A stretch of DNA of 64,000 nt from Methylobacterium radiotolerans JCM 2831 (GTDB lineage Bacteria > Pseudomonadota > Alphaproteobacteria > Rhizobiales > Beijerinckiaceae). Made by a program: the position numbers and the translations under genes. Positions 39,507-49,666 of the stretch are shown here, piece after piece (positions within the stretch are counted from its first letter, which is position 1; each line of letters begins with the position of its first letter). Location: contig NC_010505.1 of the NCBI RefSeq assembly GCF_000019725.1, positions 2,793,001 to 2,857,000 on the forward strand. The letters are read 5' to 3'. The notes beneath the pieces are model-generated. The model had not been told where the DNA came from, did no database searches, and worked only from the letters and a program-made list of their open reading frames with translations.

Positions 39507-40883
39507 TCAGCCTGTGCCCGCCCGGATACGCTCCCCGGCGCCGTCCGGTACGATGGCGGACACGGCCTCGGCGGCCCGGACGCCCTCCTCGTAGGCGCCG
39601 CCGACCGTGCCCCACTGCTCGCGGGACAGGGCCTCGCCGGCGAACCAGACCGTGTCGGCGACGGAGGCGCGGAGGGCCTTTCGCGCCGGTGCGTGGCCCG
39701 GCGGGACCACGGCCCACGAGCCGCGCGACCATCGGTCGTGGCGCCACGCGCTCACCGCCGGGATCGTCAGGTCGCGCAGCCGCGCCCGGCCGAAATGCTC
39801 GGTCAGGACCGCGCGGACGTGGCGGCGCACGCCGTCCGCGCCGGACCCGGCGGCATCGATCGCCGCGGCCTCGTGCAGGTCGAGCTCGTAATAGTGGAAC
39901 GGCGTGTCGTCGATGCGGGTGAGGAGCCCCGGCGGGGCGCGCCGTCCGCCGTGGATCGCCGCCAGCCGGTCGCGGCCGCGGAACGGGCTCGACGGCCAGT
40001 GCAGCACCGCGTGCTCGTAGATGCCGGTGGTGAAGCCGTCGATGGCGGCGCGGACCGCGTTCGGCAGCGGCGGCGTGAAGGCCGGCCCGTCCCGGAGCAC
40101 CATCATCGGCACCGTCACGATGACCGCGCGGGCGGCGTACACGGTCCCGTCCGCGCCGGTCGCGCGGACGCGGCCACCCGACCAGTCGATCCGCGTCACC
40201 GGGGTCGCGAGCGCCACCGGCAGGCCGTCCGCCAAGCGGGCGATGTAGCTGCCGTAGCCATCGGCCAGGAAGTAGTTGTCGCCGTATTCCAGGCTGGGGA
40301 AGTCGTGGAGCGAGACCTCCGCCAGCGGCCGGCCCGAGACGAGACCGTGCACCTGCGCGACCCGCCCGCCCCAGGTGCCGAGGCCGGGCGGCAGGGCGCT
40401 GGAGGCCGGCCGGTCCGGGCCGGGCCGCGCGGCGCCGCGGGTCATGGCGCGGTCCGCGCGGTCGAAGGCGCGCCCGTTGGCCCGGACATCGTCGGCGCGG
40501 CCGGGCCGGCCGCCGACCCAGACGTGGCTCTCCTGCGCGGCCCGCCGGAGCCTCTCGCCGCGCGCGCGGCCGAGCGCCACGAGGGGATTGATCGGTCCGG
40601 CATGGAGCCAGTGGGCGCCGAGATCGAGGGCGTGGCCGCGCAGGGAAACCGTCAGGGCGCGACCGCCGACGCGGTCCCGCGCCTCCAGCACCGCGACGGA
40701 CACACCCCGGGCCGCGAGAGTCCGGGCCGCCCCGATGCCGGCGGCGCCGGCGCCGATCACCAGCACCTCCGGGTGCTCGGGCAGCGGCGCGAGGCGCGGC
40801 CTGTAGGCCGGCTGGACGACCGGGTCGACCCACCGGCGATCGGACGCCCGGGGCGCCGAGACCTGTCCTGTCGTGTCCTGCAC
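39507..40883 (-). CDS. FAD-dependent amine oxidase family protein
   Basis: 458 residues from GTG 40883 (GGGAG upstream). A longer GTG start adds an Arg-rich extension and is less likely. The dinucleotide fold is VLVIGAGAAGIGAARTLAARGVSVAVLEARDRVGGRALT, with GAHWLHAG next and the C-terminal FAD motif WFAGEALSREQWGTVGGAYEEGVRAAEAV. This is the flavin monoamine oxidase family (spermine oxidase/LSD1-like core). Substrate unknown. Confidence 0.85.
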   Translation of the reverse strand: MQDTTGQVSAPRASDRRWVDPVVQPAYRPRLAPLPEHPEVLVIGAGAAGIGAARTLAARGVSVAVLEARDRVGGRALTVSLRGHALDLGAHWLHAGPINPLVALGRARGERLRRAAQESHVWVGGRPGRADDVRANGRAFDRADRAMTRGAARPGPDRPASSALPPGLGTWGGRVAQVHGLVSGRPLAEVSLHDFPSLEYGDNYFLADGYGSYIARLADGLPVALATPVTRIDWSGGRVRATGADGTVYAARAVIVTVPMMVLRDGPAFTPPLPNAVRAAIDGFTTGIYEHAVLHWPSSPFRGRDRLAAIHGGRRAPPGLLTRIDDTPFHYYELDLHEAAAIDAAGSGADGVRRHVRAVLTEHFGRARLRDLTIPAVSAWRHDRWSRGSWAVVPPGHAPARKALRASVADTVWFAGEALSREQWGTVGGAYEEGVRAAEAVSAIVPDGAGERIRAGTG

Positions 40884-40996
40884 GCGCGCTCCCCGCACCC
40901 TGACGCCCCCGCGACGGATCCCGATCTTGCACCGGTCGCCGCACCGCTCCACAACGCGCCGGCGCCGCTTCCGGCGCAGGCCGGAATCCTCGCCCG

Positions 40997-41698
40997 ATGC
41001 TCGTCGAGTCCGCCGCGGCGGCTTTGCGCCAGACCTTCTCGCCGCCGCTGCGCGCGATCCTGTGGAAATCCCTCGGCCTGACGGTCGGGCTCCTGCTCCT
41101 GATCTGGCTCGGCCTGACCCGGCTGATCCAGGCGTTCCAGGCGAGCCACCACATCTCCGCCCAGTACCCGATCCTCGACAGCCTCGCCTACTACCTGGCG
41201 GGTTTCGGTCTCGTCGTGGCCCTCGCCTACCTGATGCCGGCGGTCTCGATCCTGGTGGCGGGCTTCTTCCTGGACGACGCGGCCGAGATCGTCGAGCGCA
41301 CCGATTTCCCGAACGAGCCGCCCGGACGCGCCATGCCGTTCGGAACGGCCATGCTCTACGCCCTGCGCTTCGCCGGCGTGACGCTGCTGGTGAACCTCGC
41401 GGCCCTGGTGATCTTCTTCATCCCGGTGATCGGGATCGCCGCCTTCTTCGCGGCCAACGCCTACCTGCTGTCCCGCGAGTATTTCGAGATGGCGGCGGCC
41501 CGGTTCCGCCCCCTCCCGGAGGCCGCCGAGATGCGCCGCGCCTTCTCGATCCGGACGCTCGGCGCCGGGTGCCTGCTGGCCGGCCTGATGATCGTTCCGA
41601 TCCTCAACCTGCTGACGCCCCTCTTCGGGATCGCCCTGATGGTCCACCTGCACAAGCGCCTCAGCCGGCGCCTGCTGGTGGCCGGTCCGGGGCGCTAG
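40997..41698 (+). CDS. EI24/CysZ-like membrane protein
   Basis: 233 residues with four or more transmembrane helices and the family landmarks of EI24-domain proteins (FSPPLRAILWKSLGLTVGLLLLIW, then FLDDAAEIVERTDFPNEPPGRAMPFG, LREYFEMAA-like NAYLLSREYFEMAAARFRP, and NLLTPLFGIALMVHL). CysZ relatives move sulfate. Many alphaproteobacterial members are uncharacterised, so transport of sulfate is only a possibility. Confidence 0.82.
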   Translation: MLVESAAAALRQTFSPPLRAILWKSLGLTVGLLLLIWLGLTRLIQAFQASHHISAQYPILDSLAYYLAGFGLVVALAYLMPAVSILVAGFFLDDAAEIVERTDFPNEPPGRAMPFGTAMLYALRFAGVTLLVNLAALVIFFIPVIGIAAFFAANAYLLSREYFEMAAARFRPLPEAAEMRRAFSIRTLGAGCLLAGLMIVPILNLLTPLFGIALMVHLHKRLSRRLLVAGPGR

Positions 41699-41799
41699 GC
41701 CGGCGCGCCGATGCGGCCAATCCACACGCTGGCCGTCCGGGCCGCCGACCGCTACCTTCACCGTGACCCGGCCGGATGTCCGGGGCGGAGAGCCGATCG

Positions 41800-43074
41800 A
41801 TGAAGGCGCACGACGCGGGCGCGGACGTCCCTCCGCCGCCCGGCAAGGCCCCGTTCCTGCTGGTCAGCCTCGCCGGACTCGGTCTGCTCGCCTGGGGTGC
41901 CTACGGCCACTGGCAGCGCGACGCGGCGGCGACCGCGACGCTGGAGCGGATCAAGACCCTCGTGCCCCAGGTGCGCACCGTGGCGGTCGAGCGCGCCGAG
42001 GGCCCCCTCGATCTCGTGCTTCCGGGCGAGATGCAGGCCTTCACAACGGCGGCGATCGCCGCGCGCGCGACCGGCTACGTCGCCGAACGCCGGGTCGATA
42101 TCGGGTCGCGGGTGAAGGCGGGCGATCTCCTCCTGCGCATCGCCGCCCCGGATCTCGACCAGCAGCTCGCCCAGGCCGAGGCGCAGGTCGGCCAGCTGAA
42201 GGCGCAGCTGCTCCAGGCGCGGGCGCAGGTCGAGCAAGCCCGCGCCAACGTCAACCTCGCCAACCTCACCAACAACCGCACGAGCACGCTGGCCGTCCAG
42301 GGCTGGGCCTCGCGGCAGAATGCCGACAACACCCAGGCGGGCGTGCTCAGCCAGGCCGCGGCGCTCGCCGCCGCCGAGGCCGGCGTGAAGGTCGCGACCG
42401 CCAACATCAAGGCGCAGGAGGCCGTGGTCGACCGCCTGAAGGCACTCACCGCCTTCGAGCGGGTCGTGGCGCCGTTCGACGGCGTCGTGACGGTGCGCAA
42501 CGTCGATGTCGGCGATCTCGTGCGCGCCGACAACGGCGGCACGCCGCTCCTGAGCATGGATCAGGACAGCCTGCTGCGCATCACCGTCAACGTGCCGCAG
42601 AAGGACGCCGTCGGCGTCGAGCCCGGTGTCCGGGCCGAGATCACCGTGCCGCAGATGCCGGGGCGGCGCTTCGACGGCTTCGTGGAGCGCAGCTCCGTCG
42701 CGCTGAACGCGGCGTCGCGCACGCTGACCACCCAGGTGGATGTCCCCAACGCCGATCGGGCGCTGCGGGCCGGGCTCTACGCCTACGTCACCCTCAAGAT
42801 CCCGCGGGCCGAGCCCGGCGTGACGATCCCCGCCGAGGCGACGGTGTTCAGCGGCAACGACCTCAGGGTCGCTACCCTAACCGACGACGACCGGGTGACG
42901 TGGCGGACGATCCGCGTGCGGCGCGATCTCGGGCGCACGCTGGAGCTGGAATCTGGGCTGCCCGCCGAGACCCGGATCATCTACAGCCCCGCCCCGGACC
43001 TGCGCGACGGCCAGTCGGTCGAACCCCTGAAACCGTCGCCCGCGCCCGGGCCGCTCCGCTCGGCTCAGCGGTGA
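41800..43074 (+). CDS. RND efflux periplasmic adaptor
   Basis: 424 residues from ATG 41800 (GGAG nine bases upstream). ATG 41776 is also in frame. One N-terminal membrane anchor (FLLVSLAGLGLLAWGAY), lipoyl/barrel halves (LVLPGEMQAFTTAAIAARATGYVAERRVDIGSRVKAGDLLLRIAAPDLDQQLAQAEA), a coiled-coil hairpin (about 110-190) and a beta-barrel with FERVVAPFDGVVTVRNVDVGDLV. An HlyD/MFP family adaptor. No RND pump or outer membrane channel follows in the window, so its partner is elsewhere. Confidence 0.88.
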   Translation: MKAHDAGADVPPPPGKAPFLLVSLAGLGLLAWGAYGHWQRDAAATATLERIKTLVPQVRTVAVERAEGPLDLVLPGEMQAFTTAAIAARATGYVAERRVDIGSRVKAGDLLLRIAAPDLDQQLAQAEAQVGQLKAQLLQARAQVEQARANVNLANLTNNRTSTLAVQGWASRQNADNTQAGVLSQAAALAAAEAGVKVATANIKAQEAVVDRLKALTAFERVVAPFDGVVTVRNVDVGDLVRADNGGTPLLSMDQDSLLRITVNVPQKDAVGVEPGVRAEITVPQMPGRRFDGFVERSSVALNAASRTLTTQVDVPNADRALRAGLYAYVTLKIPRAEPGVTIPAEATVFSGNDLRVATLTDDDRVTWRTIRVRRDLGRTLELESGLPAETRIIYSPAPDLRDGQSVEPLKPSPAPGPLRSAQR

Positions 43075-43386
43075 CCGCCGGACTGATCCGCGCGTGCGCG
43101 TCCGCGGATACGGCCTCCGGCGCGGCGGATACCGTTCGATACGCCGGTGTCGAGGCGGCGACATGGGCATCACGGCAAGCGGCCCGTCCGAATCCGCTGC
43201 TGAACTGCGCGCCAATCAAGATGAAAACTTGAGCTCGGCCGACAGGATCCGCCCAGCGGCAGAAACGCGGTGCCGCAGATCTCCGCGATCGCGCGGTCGA
43301 CTGGGCGGAAGCTGCCGATTGCTGTGCGCCAAGCGTGCGCGACTGATCTGAGATCGCGAGGCCGCCGGCTAATTGCCTCTTAACAG
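43075..43386. other. Intergenic gap, 312 nt
   Basis: No ORF, RNA gene or terminator that I can support. It contains two direct copies of GCGGATAC about 28 nt apart near 43,104-43,140 and an A-rich patch around 43,218 that could be part of a promoter for the GGDEF/EAL gene. Confidence 0.4.
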
Positions 43387-46314
43387 GTGTCATTTATCGC
43401 TGGCCGGACGTGTGACCCAGCGACCGGTGCGATGCGAGACCCCGAGACGCCGACGGATTGCGGAGACCGAGCAGGGCGTTCTCGCGCGGCCGCGACGCTG
43501 ACGGGCCGCGTCACGACGATCCGCGCCGCGGTCGGCGTCGCATTCCTCTGTGTCGCCCTCCTCCTGGGCGCGCTCGCGCTCTCGACCGGCTTGGCGATCT
43601 TGCAGGTGGGCGGGCTCGCCACGCGGACCTACGACGAGTCCCTGACGTCGATCAGCTTCGCCCGCGCGGCGGCGGCCGACTTCGCCAAGATGCGCACGAC
43701 CCTCATCCGGCGGATGCAGGCCCGCGACGGTGCCGAGGTGGCGAAGCGGGATTCGGAGATCACCGATCTCTCGGCGGTTCTGGCCGAGGATCTCGTCATC
43801 GCGGCCGAGCGTGCCCAGTCCGAGCGGGCTGCGCGGACGGCCCAGGCGGTCCAGGCCGGCGTGGCTTCCTGGGAGAGCCTGCGCCGCGAGCTCGACCCCG
43901 TTACGGTGCGGCCGGATCAGGCGGCGGCCCTCGAACGGCAGGCCGACGCCGTCGAGGGCCAGATCGATCTCCTGATCAACGTCATGGCCGGCGACGGCTT
44001 CACCTTCAGGCAGGCGGCGCGGCAGCGGGTGGTGGGCGCGATCCGATGGCACGCCGCCGCGGTCGCCCTCGTGATCCTTGCCTGCGGGCTGATCGCCTGG
44101 CTGCTCACCCGCCGCATCAGCGGATCGGTGAGCGCGGCGGCCGAGGCGGCCGAACGGATCGCGGGCGGTCAGCTCGACGATCGGATCCCCACCGGCGGTC
44201 GCGACGGACTGAGCAGGCTGCTGGATGCCGTCGCGGCGATGCGGTCGACCATCCGGGCGCTGACGCTGCGCGAGGTCAGCCAGCGCCGGGTCGCCGAGGC
44301 GCTCGTGACGGACGCGCTGCAGACGTCGCGGGAAGGCGTGGTGGTGGTCGATGCCGACGGCCGGATCGCCCTGGCGAACGCGCAGGCCCTCCGCTTCTTC
44401 GTTGGGCTCGATGCCGCCATCGAGGCCGGTCTGTCCCTGACGCGGATTGCGGACCAGCCACGGGACAAGCACCGGGAGGTGCTGGACGATTGCTTCAGGG
44501 CCCTGGCCCGGGACGGAGACATCCGATTGGCCGACGGCCGCTGGCTGCGGGTGAGCCGCAGCGCCACCCGGCAGGGCGGCTTCATCGCGGTGTGCAGCGA
44601 CATCAGCGTCCTCAAGGAGCAGGAGCGCCGCCTCACCCAGACCAACCTGCGCCTCGACGCGGCCCTCGACACCATGTCCCAGGGGCTCTGCCTCTACGAC
44701 GGGCAGAGCCGGCTGATGGTGGTCAACCGGCGCTACAGCGAGATCTACGGCCTGCCGCCCGGCGCGGTCGTGCCCGGCATGACCGCGCTCGAGGTCCTGA
44801 GCGCCAGCCTCGCGGCCGGCAACCACCCCGGCTGCGATCTCGAGGCCCTGCTGCGGCAGCAGCGGGACGCCTTCAGCAACGGCGCGTGGCAGACGCATTT
44901 CCAGGAACTGAGCAACGGTCGCATCGTCGCCATCGACCGTCGCGAGGCCGCCGATGGCGGGTTCGTGGCCACCTACGAGGACGTCACCGAGCGCCGCCGG
45001 GCCGAGGCCCGCATCGCCTTCATGGCGCATCACGACATGCTGACCGGGCTGCCCAACCGGGTGGCGGTGGGTCAGCAGATCGACGTGGCCGTGGCCCAGG
45101 CCGGGCGCGACCAGGGCTTCGCGGTCTTCGCCATCGACCTCGACGACTTCCGGCCGGTCAACGAGACCCTCGGCCACGGCATCGGCGACGAGCTGCTCGT
45201 CGCGGTCGCCAACCGGCTCACCGCCTGTGTGCGCGAGATCGACTGCGTCGCCCGCCTGGGGGCCGACGAGTTCATCGTGGTCCAGCGCGGCGTCGACCGG
45301 CCCGAGGACGCCGCCATCCTCGCCCGGCGCATCATCGAGGTCGTCGGCGCGCCCTACAGCCTCACGCACCACACGATCAGCGTCGGGCTCACCATCGGCA
45401 TCACCCTCGCCCCCAGCGACGGGTCGAACGCGGACAAGCTCCTGAAGAACGCCGAGGTCGCCCTCGATCGGGGCAAGACCGAGGCGCGCGGCGCCTTCCG
45501 CTTCTTCGAGCCGGCGATGGATGCCCGCCTCATCGCGCGGCGAATCATGGAGCGCGACCTGCGCGACGCCCTCGCCCGGGAGGCGTTCGAGGTCTACTAC
45601 CAGCCGATCTACAGCCTCGAGACGGACCGGATCTGCGGCTTCGAGGCGCTGCTGCGCTGGAACCACCCGGTCCGCGGCTTCGTCTCGCCGGCCGAGTTCA
45701 TCCCGATCGCCGAGGAGCTCGGGCTGATCGTGCCGCTCGGCGAGTGGGTGCTGCGCCGCGCCTGCGAGGAGGCCGCCCGCTGGCCGGACGAGCTCAAGGT
45801 CGCGGTCAACGTCTCGGCGGTGCAGTTCACCTCGGCGAGCCTCGTCACCGCCGTGCGCGAGGCGCTGCGGCGCACCGGCCTGCCGGGCCGGCGCCTGGAG
45901 CTGGAGATCACCGAGACGGTGCTGGTGGCCAATCCCGGCGCCACGACGGCGATCCTCCACAGCCTCCGCGCGCTGGGCGTGCGCGTGGCGATGGACGATT
46001 TCGGGACCGGCTACTCGTCGCTCAGCTACCTGCGCTCGTTCCCCTTCGACAAGATCAAGATCGACCAGTCCTTCGTGCGCGACCTGTGCGTGAAGGACGG
46101 GACCGACTTCATCGTGCGGGCGGTGATCGGCCTCGGCGCCAGCCTCGGCATGACGACGACCGCCGAGGGCGTCGAGACGGAGGCGCAGCTCGCGCACCTG
46201 CGCGCCGAGGGCTGCGACGAGGTCCAGGGCTACCTGTTCAGCCGCCCCGTCCCCGTGTCGGAGGTCGCCTCGGTCATCCGCCGCTGGAACGGCGCGCTCC
46301 GGGCGATCGCCTGA
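43387..46314 (+). CDS. GGDEF/EAL protein with HAMP and PAS domains
   Basis: 975 residues from GTG 43387 (ATG 43432 is an alternative). TM helix (about 43-70), periplasmic four-helix region, TM helix (about 218-240), HAMP (RRISGSVSAAAEAAERIAGGQLDDRIP), two PAS domains (about 300-400 and 420-535), a GGDEF domain (about 545-700) and an EAL domain (about 715-960). The EAL motifs are intact (GFEALLRW, DDFGTGYSSLSYL, TTAEGVET). The cyclase signature reads GADEF at about residue 625 instead of GGDEF. It probably degrades c-di-GMP. Cyclase activity is doubtful. Confidence 0.9.
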   Translation: MSFIAGRTCDPATGAMRDPETPTDCGDRAGRSRAAATLTGRVTTIRAAVGVAFLCVALLLGALALSTGLAILQVGGLATRTYDESLTSISFARAAAADFAKMRTTLIRRMQARDGAEVAKRDSEITDLSAVLAEDLVIAAERAQSERAARTAQAVQAGVASWESLRRELDPVTVRPDQAAALERQADAVEGQIDLLINVMAGDGFTFRQAARQRVVGAIRWHAAAVALVILACGLIAWLLTRRISGSVSAAAEAAERIAGGQLDDRIPTGGRDGLSRLLDAVAAMRSTIRALTLREVSQRRVAEALVTDALQTSREGVVVVDADGRIALANAQALRFFVGLDAAIEAGLSLTRIADQPRDKHREVLDDCFRALARDGDIRLADGRWLRVSRSATRQGGFIAVCSDISVLKEQERRLTQTNLRLDAALDTMSQGLCLYDGQSRLMVVNRRYSEIYGLPPGAVVPGMTALEVLSASLAAGNHPGCDLEALLRQQRDAFSNGAWQTHFQELSNGRIVAIDRREAADGGFVATYEDVTERRRAEARIAFMAHHDMLTGLPNRVAVGQQIDVAVAQAGRDQGFAVFAIDLDDFRPVNETLGHGIGDELLVAVANRLTACVREIDCVARLGADEFIVVQRGVDRPEDAAILARRIIEVVGAPYSLTHHTISVGLTIGITLAPSDGSNADKLLKNAEVALDRGKTEARGAFRFFEPAMDARLIARRIMERDLRDALAREAFEVYYQPIYSLETDRICGFEALLRWNHPVRGFVSPAEFIPIAEELGLIVPLGEWVLRRACEEAARWPDELKVAVNVSAVQFTSASLVTAVREALRRTGLPGRRLELEITETVLVANPGATTAILHSLRALGVRVAMDDFGTGYSSLSYLRSFPFDKIKIDQSFVRDLCVKDGTDFIVRAVIGLGASLGMTTTAEGVETEAQLAHLRAEGCDEVQGYLFSRPVPVSEVASVIRRWNGALRAIA

Positions 46315-46400
46315 ACGTCGCGGCGTCCGGCGGCGCGCGCCGCCCCGCTAAGGGCAGCGCGCGCCGATGGCCGGCCGGACGCGCGGTCCGGTGATCCGCC

Positions 46401-47783
46401 CTACTCGGCGGCGTCGAGGCGCGGGCGCTCCACGTGGCTGCGCTCGGCCTTCACCAGCTCGGCCGTGCGGAACGCCACCTCCAGCGCCTGCTCCGCGTTG
46501 AGGCGCGGGTCGCAGTAGGTGTGGTAGCGGTCCTGCAGGTCGTCGGCGGTCAGGGCCCGGGCGCCGCCCGTGCACTCGGTCACGTCCTTGCCGGTCATCT
46601 CCAGGTGGATGCCGCCCGCGAAGGTACCCTCGGCCCGGTGGACGCCGAAGAAGCCCTCGATCTCCTGCATGACCCGCTCGAACGGCCGGGTCTTGTAGCG
46701 GCCGGCCGGGATCGTGTTGCCGTGCATCGGATCGCAGATCCACACGACCGAGCGGCCTTCCCGCTCGACCGCCCGGATCAGCGCCGGCAGGTGGTCGCCG
46801 ACCTTATCGGCGCCGAAGCGGCAGATCAGGCTGAGGCGCCCCGGCTCGTTCTCCGGGTTGAGCAGGTCGATGAGCCGGATCAGGCCCTCCGCCTTCATGG
46901 ACGGGCCGCACTTCAGGCCGATCGGGTTCTTGATGCCGCGGGCGTACTCGACGTGGGCGTGGTCCGGCTGCCGGGTCCGGTCGCCGATCCACAGCATGTG
47001 GCCGGAGGTGGCGTACCAGTCGCCGGTCGTCGAATCGACGCGGGTCAGCGCCTCCTCGTAGCCGAGCAGCAGGGCCTCGTGGCTGGTGTAGAAGTCGGTG
47101 GTCCGCACTTCCGGATGCGTCTCCGGGTTGATGCCGATCGCCCGCATGAAGTCGAGGGCGTCGGTCATGCGGCCGGCCACGTCCTGGTAGCGCGAGGATT
47201 GCGGCGAATCCTTCACGAAGCCCAGCATCCAGCGATGCGCGTTCTCGAGGTTCGCGTAACCGCCGGTGGCGAAGGCGCGCAGCAGGTTCAGCGTCGCGGC
47301 CGACTGGCGGTAGGCCTCGAGCTGCCGGCGGGGATCCGGGACCCGCGCCTCCTCCGAGAAGCCGATGCCGTTGACGATGTCGCCGCGGTAGCTCGGCAGG
47401 CTCACGCCGTCGAGAGTCTCGGTGGGCGACGAGCGCGGCTTGGCGAACTGCCCGGCGATGCGCCCGACCTTCACCACCGGCGAGCCGCCCGCGAAGGTCA
47501 GCACCATCGCCATCTGCAGGAACACCCGGAAGAAGTCGCGGATGTTGTCGGCGGAGTGCTCGTCGAAGCTCTCCGCGCAGTCGCCGCCCTGGAGCAGGAA
47601 GGCCTGGCCCGCGGCGACGCGCGCGAGCGCGGCCTTCAGCTTGCGGGCCTCACCGGCGAAAACGAGCGGCGGAAAGCTCGCGATCTGCGACTCGACGGCA
47701 CCCAGGGCGGCGGCGTCCGGATAGGCCGGGACCTGCTCGATCGGCAGATGCCTCCAGCTCTTCGGTGTCCAACGCTCGCCCAT
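46401..47783 (-). CDS. aroG: Class II DAHP synthase
   Basis: 460 residues. It condenses PEP and erythrose-4-phosphate in the first shikimate step. Plant/mycobacterial-type (class II) signatures: [76 protein letters not shown] and [15 protein letters not shown]. Monocistronic by spacing. The stop is 87 nt from the GGDEF/EAL gene end on the other strand. Confidence 0.96.
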   Translation of the reverse strand: MGERWTPKSWRHLPIEQVPAYPDAAALGAVESQIASFPPLVFAGEARKLKAALARVAAGQAFLLQGGDCAESFDEHSADNIRDFFRVFLQMAMVLTFAGGSPVVKVGRIAGQFAKPRSSPTETLDGVSLPSYRGDIVNGIGFSEEARVPDPRRQLEAYRQSAATLNLLRAFATGGYANLENAHRWMLGFVKDSPQSSRYQDVAGRMTDALDFMRAIGINPETHPEVRTTDFYTSHEALLLGYEEALTRVDSTTGDWYATSGHMLWIGDRTRQPDHAHVEYARGIKNPIGLKCGPSMKAEGLIRLIDLLNPENEPGRLSLICRFGADKVGDHLPALIRAVEREGRSVVWICDPMHGNTIPAGRYKTRPFERVMQEIEGFFGVHRAEGTFAGGIHLEMTGKDVTECTGGARALTADDLQDRYHTYCDPRLNAEQALEVAFRTAELVKAERSHVERPRLDAAE

Positions 47784-47910
47784 GACCTCTCTCCGCGCAC
47801 CCCTTCGTGCGATCGCGCCCTACGCGCGAAGCGCGGCTTATAGAGAGGTTCCCGCGGACATGCGAGTGCCGCGAGAGGGGGGCAGGCGCGTCCCGGAGTC
47901 GGGTCTCGCG

Positions 47911-48228
47911 TCAGGCCTCGCCGTCCTCGACCTCGATCCCGTGCTCGGCCAGGATCCAGAAGATCGCCTCCAGGTCCTCGGCCGAGACGTCCCGGGGCGG
48001 CAAGGCCTCCTCCAGGTCGTCGTAGGTCAGGTTGCGGCTGCGCTGCGCCTCCGCCTTGGCGAGGAGGCGGTCGATCGCCTGCCGGATGTCCGGCGAGAGC
48101 GCCTCGTGGCTCGGCGGCCGGTGGAAGGCCGGCCGCAGGGCGTCCTCCAGCAGGCCGTCGATGACCGCCTGCCGCCGCGCGTGCGCGTCGTCCTCGCGTC
48201 GTCCCTTGCCGGTGCCCTGCTTGCCCAT
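47911..48228 (-). CDS. Stand-alone sigma-70 region 1.1-like protein
   Basis: 105 residues. The C-terminal part (KAEAQRSRNLTYDDLEEALPPRDVSAEDLEAIFWILAEHGIEVEDGE) closely resembles region 1.1 of housekeeping sigma factors, the acidic domain that occludes the DNA channel before promoter binding. No other sigma region is present, so it cannot bind promoters itself. It might modulate polymerase or sigma. The N-terminal half is basic and helical. It lies between aroG and the glutathione reductase gene on the same strand. Confidence 0.72.
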   Translation of the reverse strand: MGKQGTGKGRREDDAHARRQAVIDGLLEDALRPAFHRPPSHEALSPDIRQAIDRLLAKAEAQRSRNLTYDDLEEALPPRDVSAEDLEAIFWILAEHGIEVEDGEA

Positions 48229-48283
48229 GCCCCTGATATGGCTCGGTCGCGCACCGCGTCGAGGCCCCGGCCGCGCGGAGGTC

Positions 48284-49666
48284 TCAGCCGACGCCGACCG
48301 GGTGCTTGGTGACTTCCGGGACCCGCATGGTCACGAGCTCCTCGGCGGCGGTCGGATGGACCGCGATGGTCCGGTCGAAATCCGCCTTCGTGGCGCCCAT
48401 GGTCACGGCGATTCCCACCGCCTGGATGACTTCTCCGGCGTCGTGGCCGAAGATGTGGACGCCCACCACCCGGTCGCTGGCGCAGTCGACCAGCACCTTC
48501 ATGAGGATCCGCTCCTCGCGGCCGGACAGGGTCGCCTTCATCGGGCGGAAGCGCGCCTTGTAGACGTCGATCTTGCCGTAGATCTCGCGGGCGGCCGCCT
48601 CGTTGTGGCCGACGACGCCGATCTCGGGGGTCGAGAACACCGCGGTCGGGATCAGGCGATGATCGACGCAGGCGGGCTTGCCGCCGTAGACCGTGTCGGC
48701 GAAGGCGTGGCCCTCGCGGATCGCCACCGGCGTGAGGTTGGCGCGGTTGGTCACGTCGCCCACCGCGTAGATCGAGGGAACTCGGGTCTGCGAGAAGGCG
48801 TCAACCGGGATCGCGCCGGCGGCGTCGGTCGCGATGCCGACGCGGTCGAGGCCGAGGCCCTCGACGTTCGGCCGCCGGCCCGTCGCGACGAGCACCTGAT
48901 CCACCAGGATGTCGCTGCCGTCGTCGAGCTGCGCGCACAGCCCGCCGTCCCGGCGCTCGACGCGCCGCAGCGTGCGACCGAGCCGCAGGTCCATCCGCTG
49001 GCCGTAGGCCTCGGCCAGGGCGTCGCGGATCTCGTCGTCGAACCCGCGCAGCAGCCTGTCGCCCCGGTGCAGCAGCGTCGTGCGGCTGCCGAGCGCCGCG
49101 AAGACGCCGGCGAATTCCACCGCGATGTAGCCGCCGCCGATCACCAGGATCCGCTCCGGCAGGCTCTCCAGCTCGAACACCTCGTTCGATGTGATCGCCA
49201 GGTCGATCCCCGGCACCGCCGGCTCCTTCACGGGATGCGCGCCGACCGCCACCAGGATCCGCTCGGCGCGGACCGTGCGGCCGGACGCCACGAGGCGGAC
49301 CGTGTGGGGATCCTCGATCACCGCCCGCTCGGGCACGATCTCGACGCCGGCGCGGATCAGGTTGGCGTCGTAGATGCCCTCGAGCCGGGTCACCTCCGCG
49401 TCGCGCCGCGTCTTGAGGGTGCCCCAGTCGAAGCGGGGCTTCTCCACGGTCCAGCCGAAGCCCGCGGCGTCCTCGAACTCGTCGGCGAAGCGGCCGGCAT
49501 AGACCATCAGCTTCTTCGGCACGCAGCCGCGGATCACGCAGGTGCCGCCCACCCGGTACTCCTCGGCCAGCATCACCCGCGCGCCGTACCCGGCCGCGAT
49601 CCGCGCCGCGCGGACACCACCGGACCCGCCGCCGATGACGAAGAGGTCGACGTCGAACGCGCTCAT
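48284..49666 (-). CDS. gor: Glutathione-disulfide reductase
   Basis: 460 residues from ATG 49666. FAD motif FVIGGGSGGVRAARIA, redox-active disulfide GGTCVIRGCVPKK (Cys43, Cys48), NADP-binding GGGYIAVEFAGVFAALGSRTTLLHRGDRLL with the Arg typical of NADPH preference, and the dimer-interface active-site His in AVHPTAAEE. It keeps glutathione reduced, which also supports formaldehyde detoxification in methylotrophs. The O-antigen ligase-like gene overlaps its start by four bases. Confidence 0.95.
   Translation of the reverse strand: MSAFDVDLFVIGGGSGGVRAARIAAGYGARVMLAEEYRVGGTCVIRGCVPKKLMVYAGRFADEFEDAAGFGWTVEKPRFDWGTLKTRRDAEVTRLEGIYDANLIRAGVEIVPERAVIEDPHTVRLVASGRTVRAERILVAVGAHPVKEPAVPGIDLAITSNEVFELESLPERILVIGGGYIAVEFAGVFAALGSRTTLLHRGDRLLRGFDDEIRDALAEAYGQRMDLRLGRTLRRVERRDGGLCAQLDDGSDILVDQVLVATGRRPNVEGLGLDRVGIATDAAGAIPVDAFSQTRVPSIYAVGDVTNRANLTPVAIREGHAFADTVYGGKPACVDHRLIPTAVFSTPEIGVVGHNEAAAREIYGKIDVYKARFRPMKATLSGREERILMKVLVDCASDRVVGVHIFGHDAGEVIQAVGIAVTMGATKADFDRTIAVHPTAAEELVTMRVPEVTKHPVGVG

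Noticed and set aside
43390..46197. 935-codon minus-strand ORF
   Set aside because: Antisense shadow of the GGDEF/EAL gene. No protein family character.
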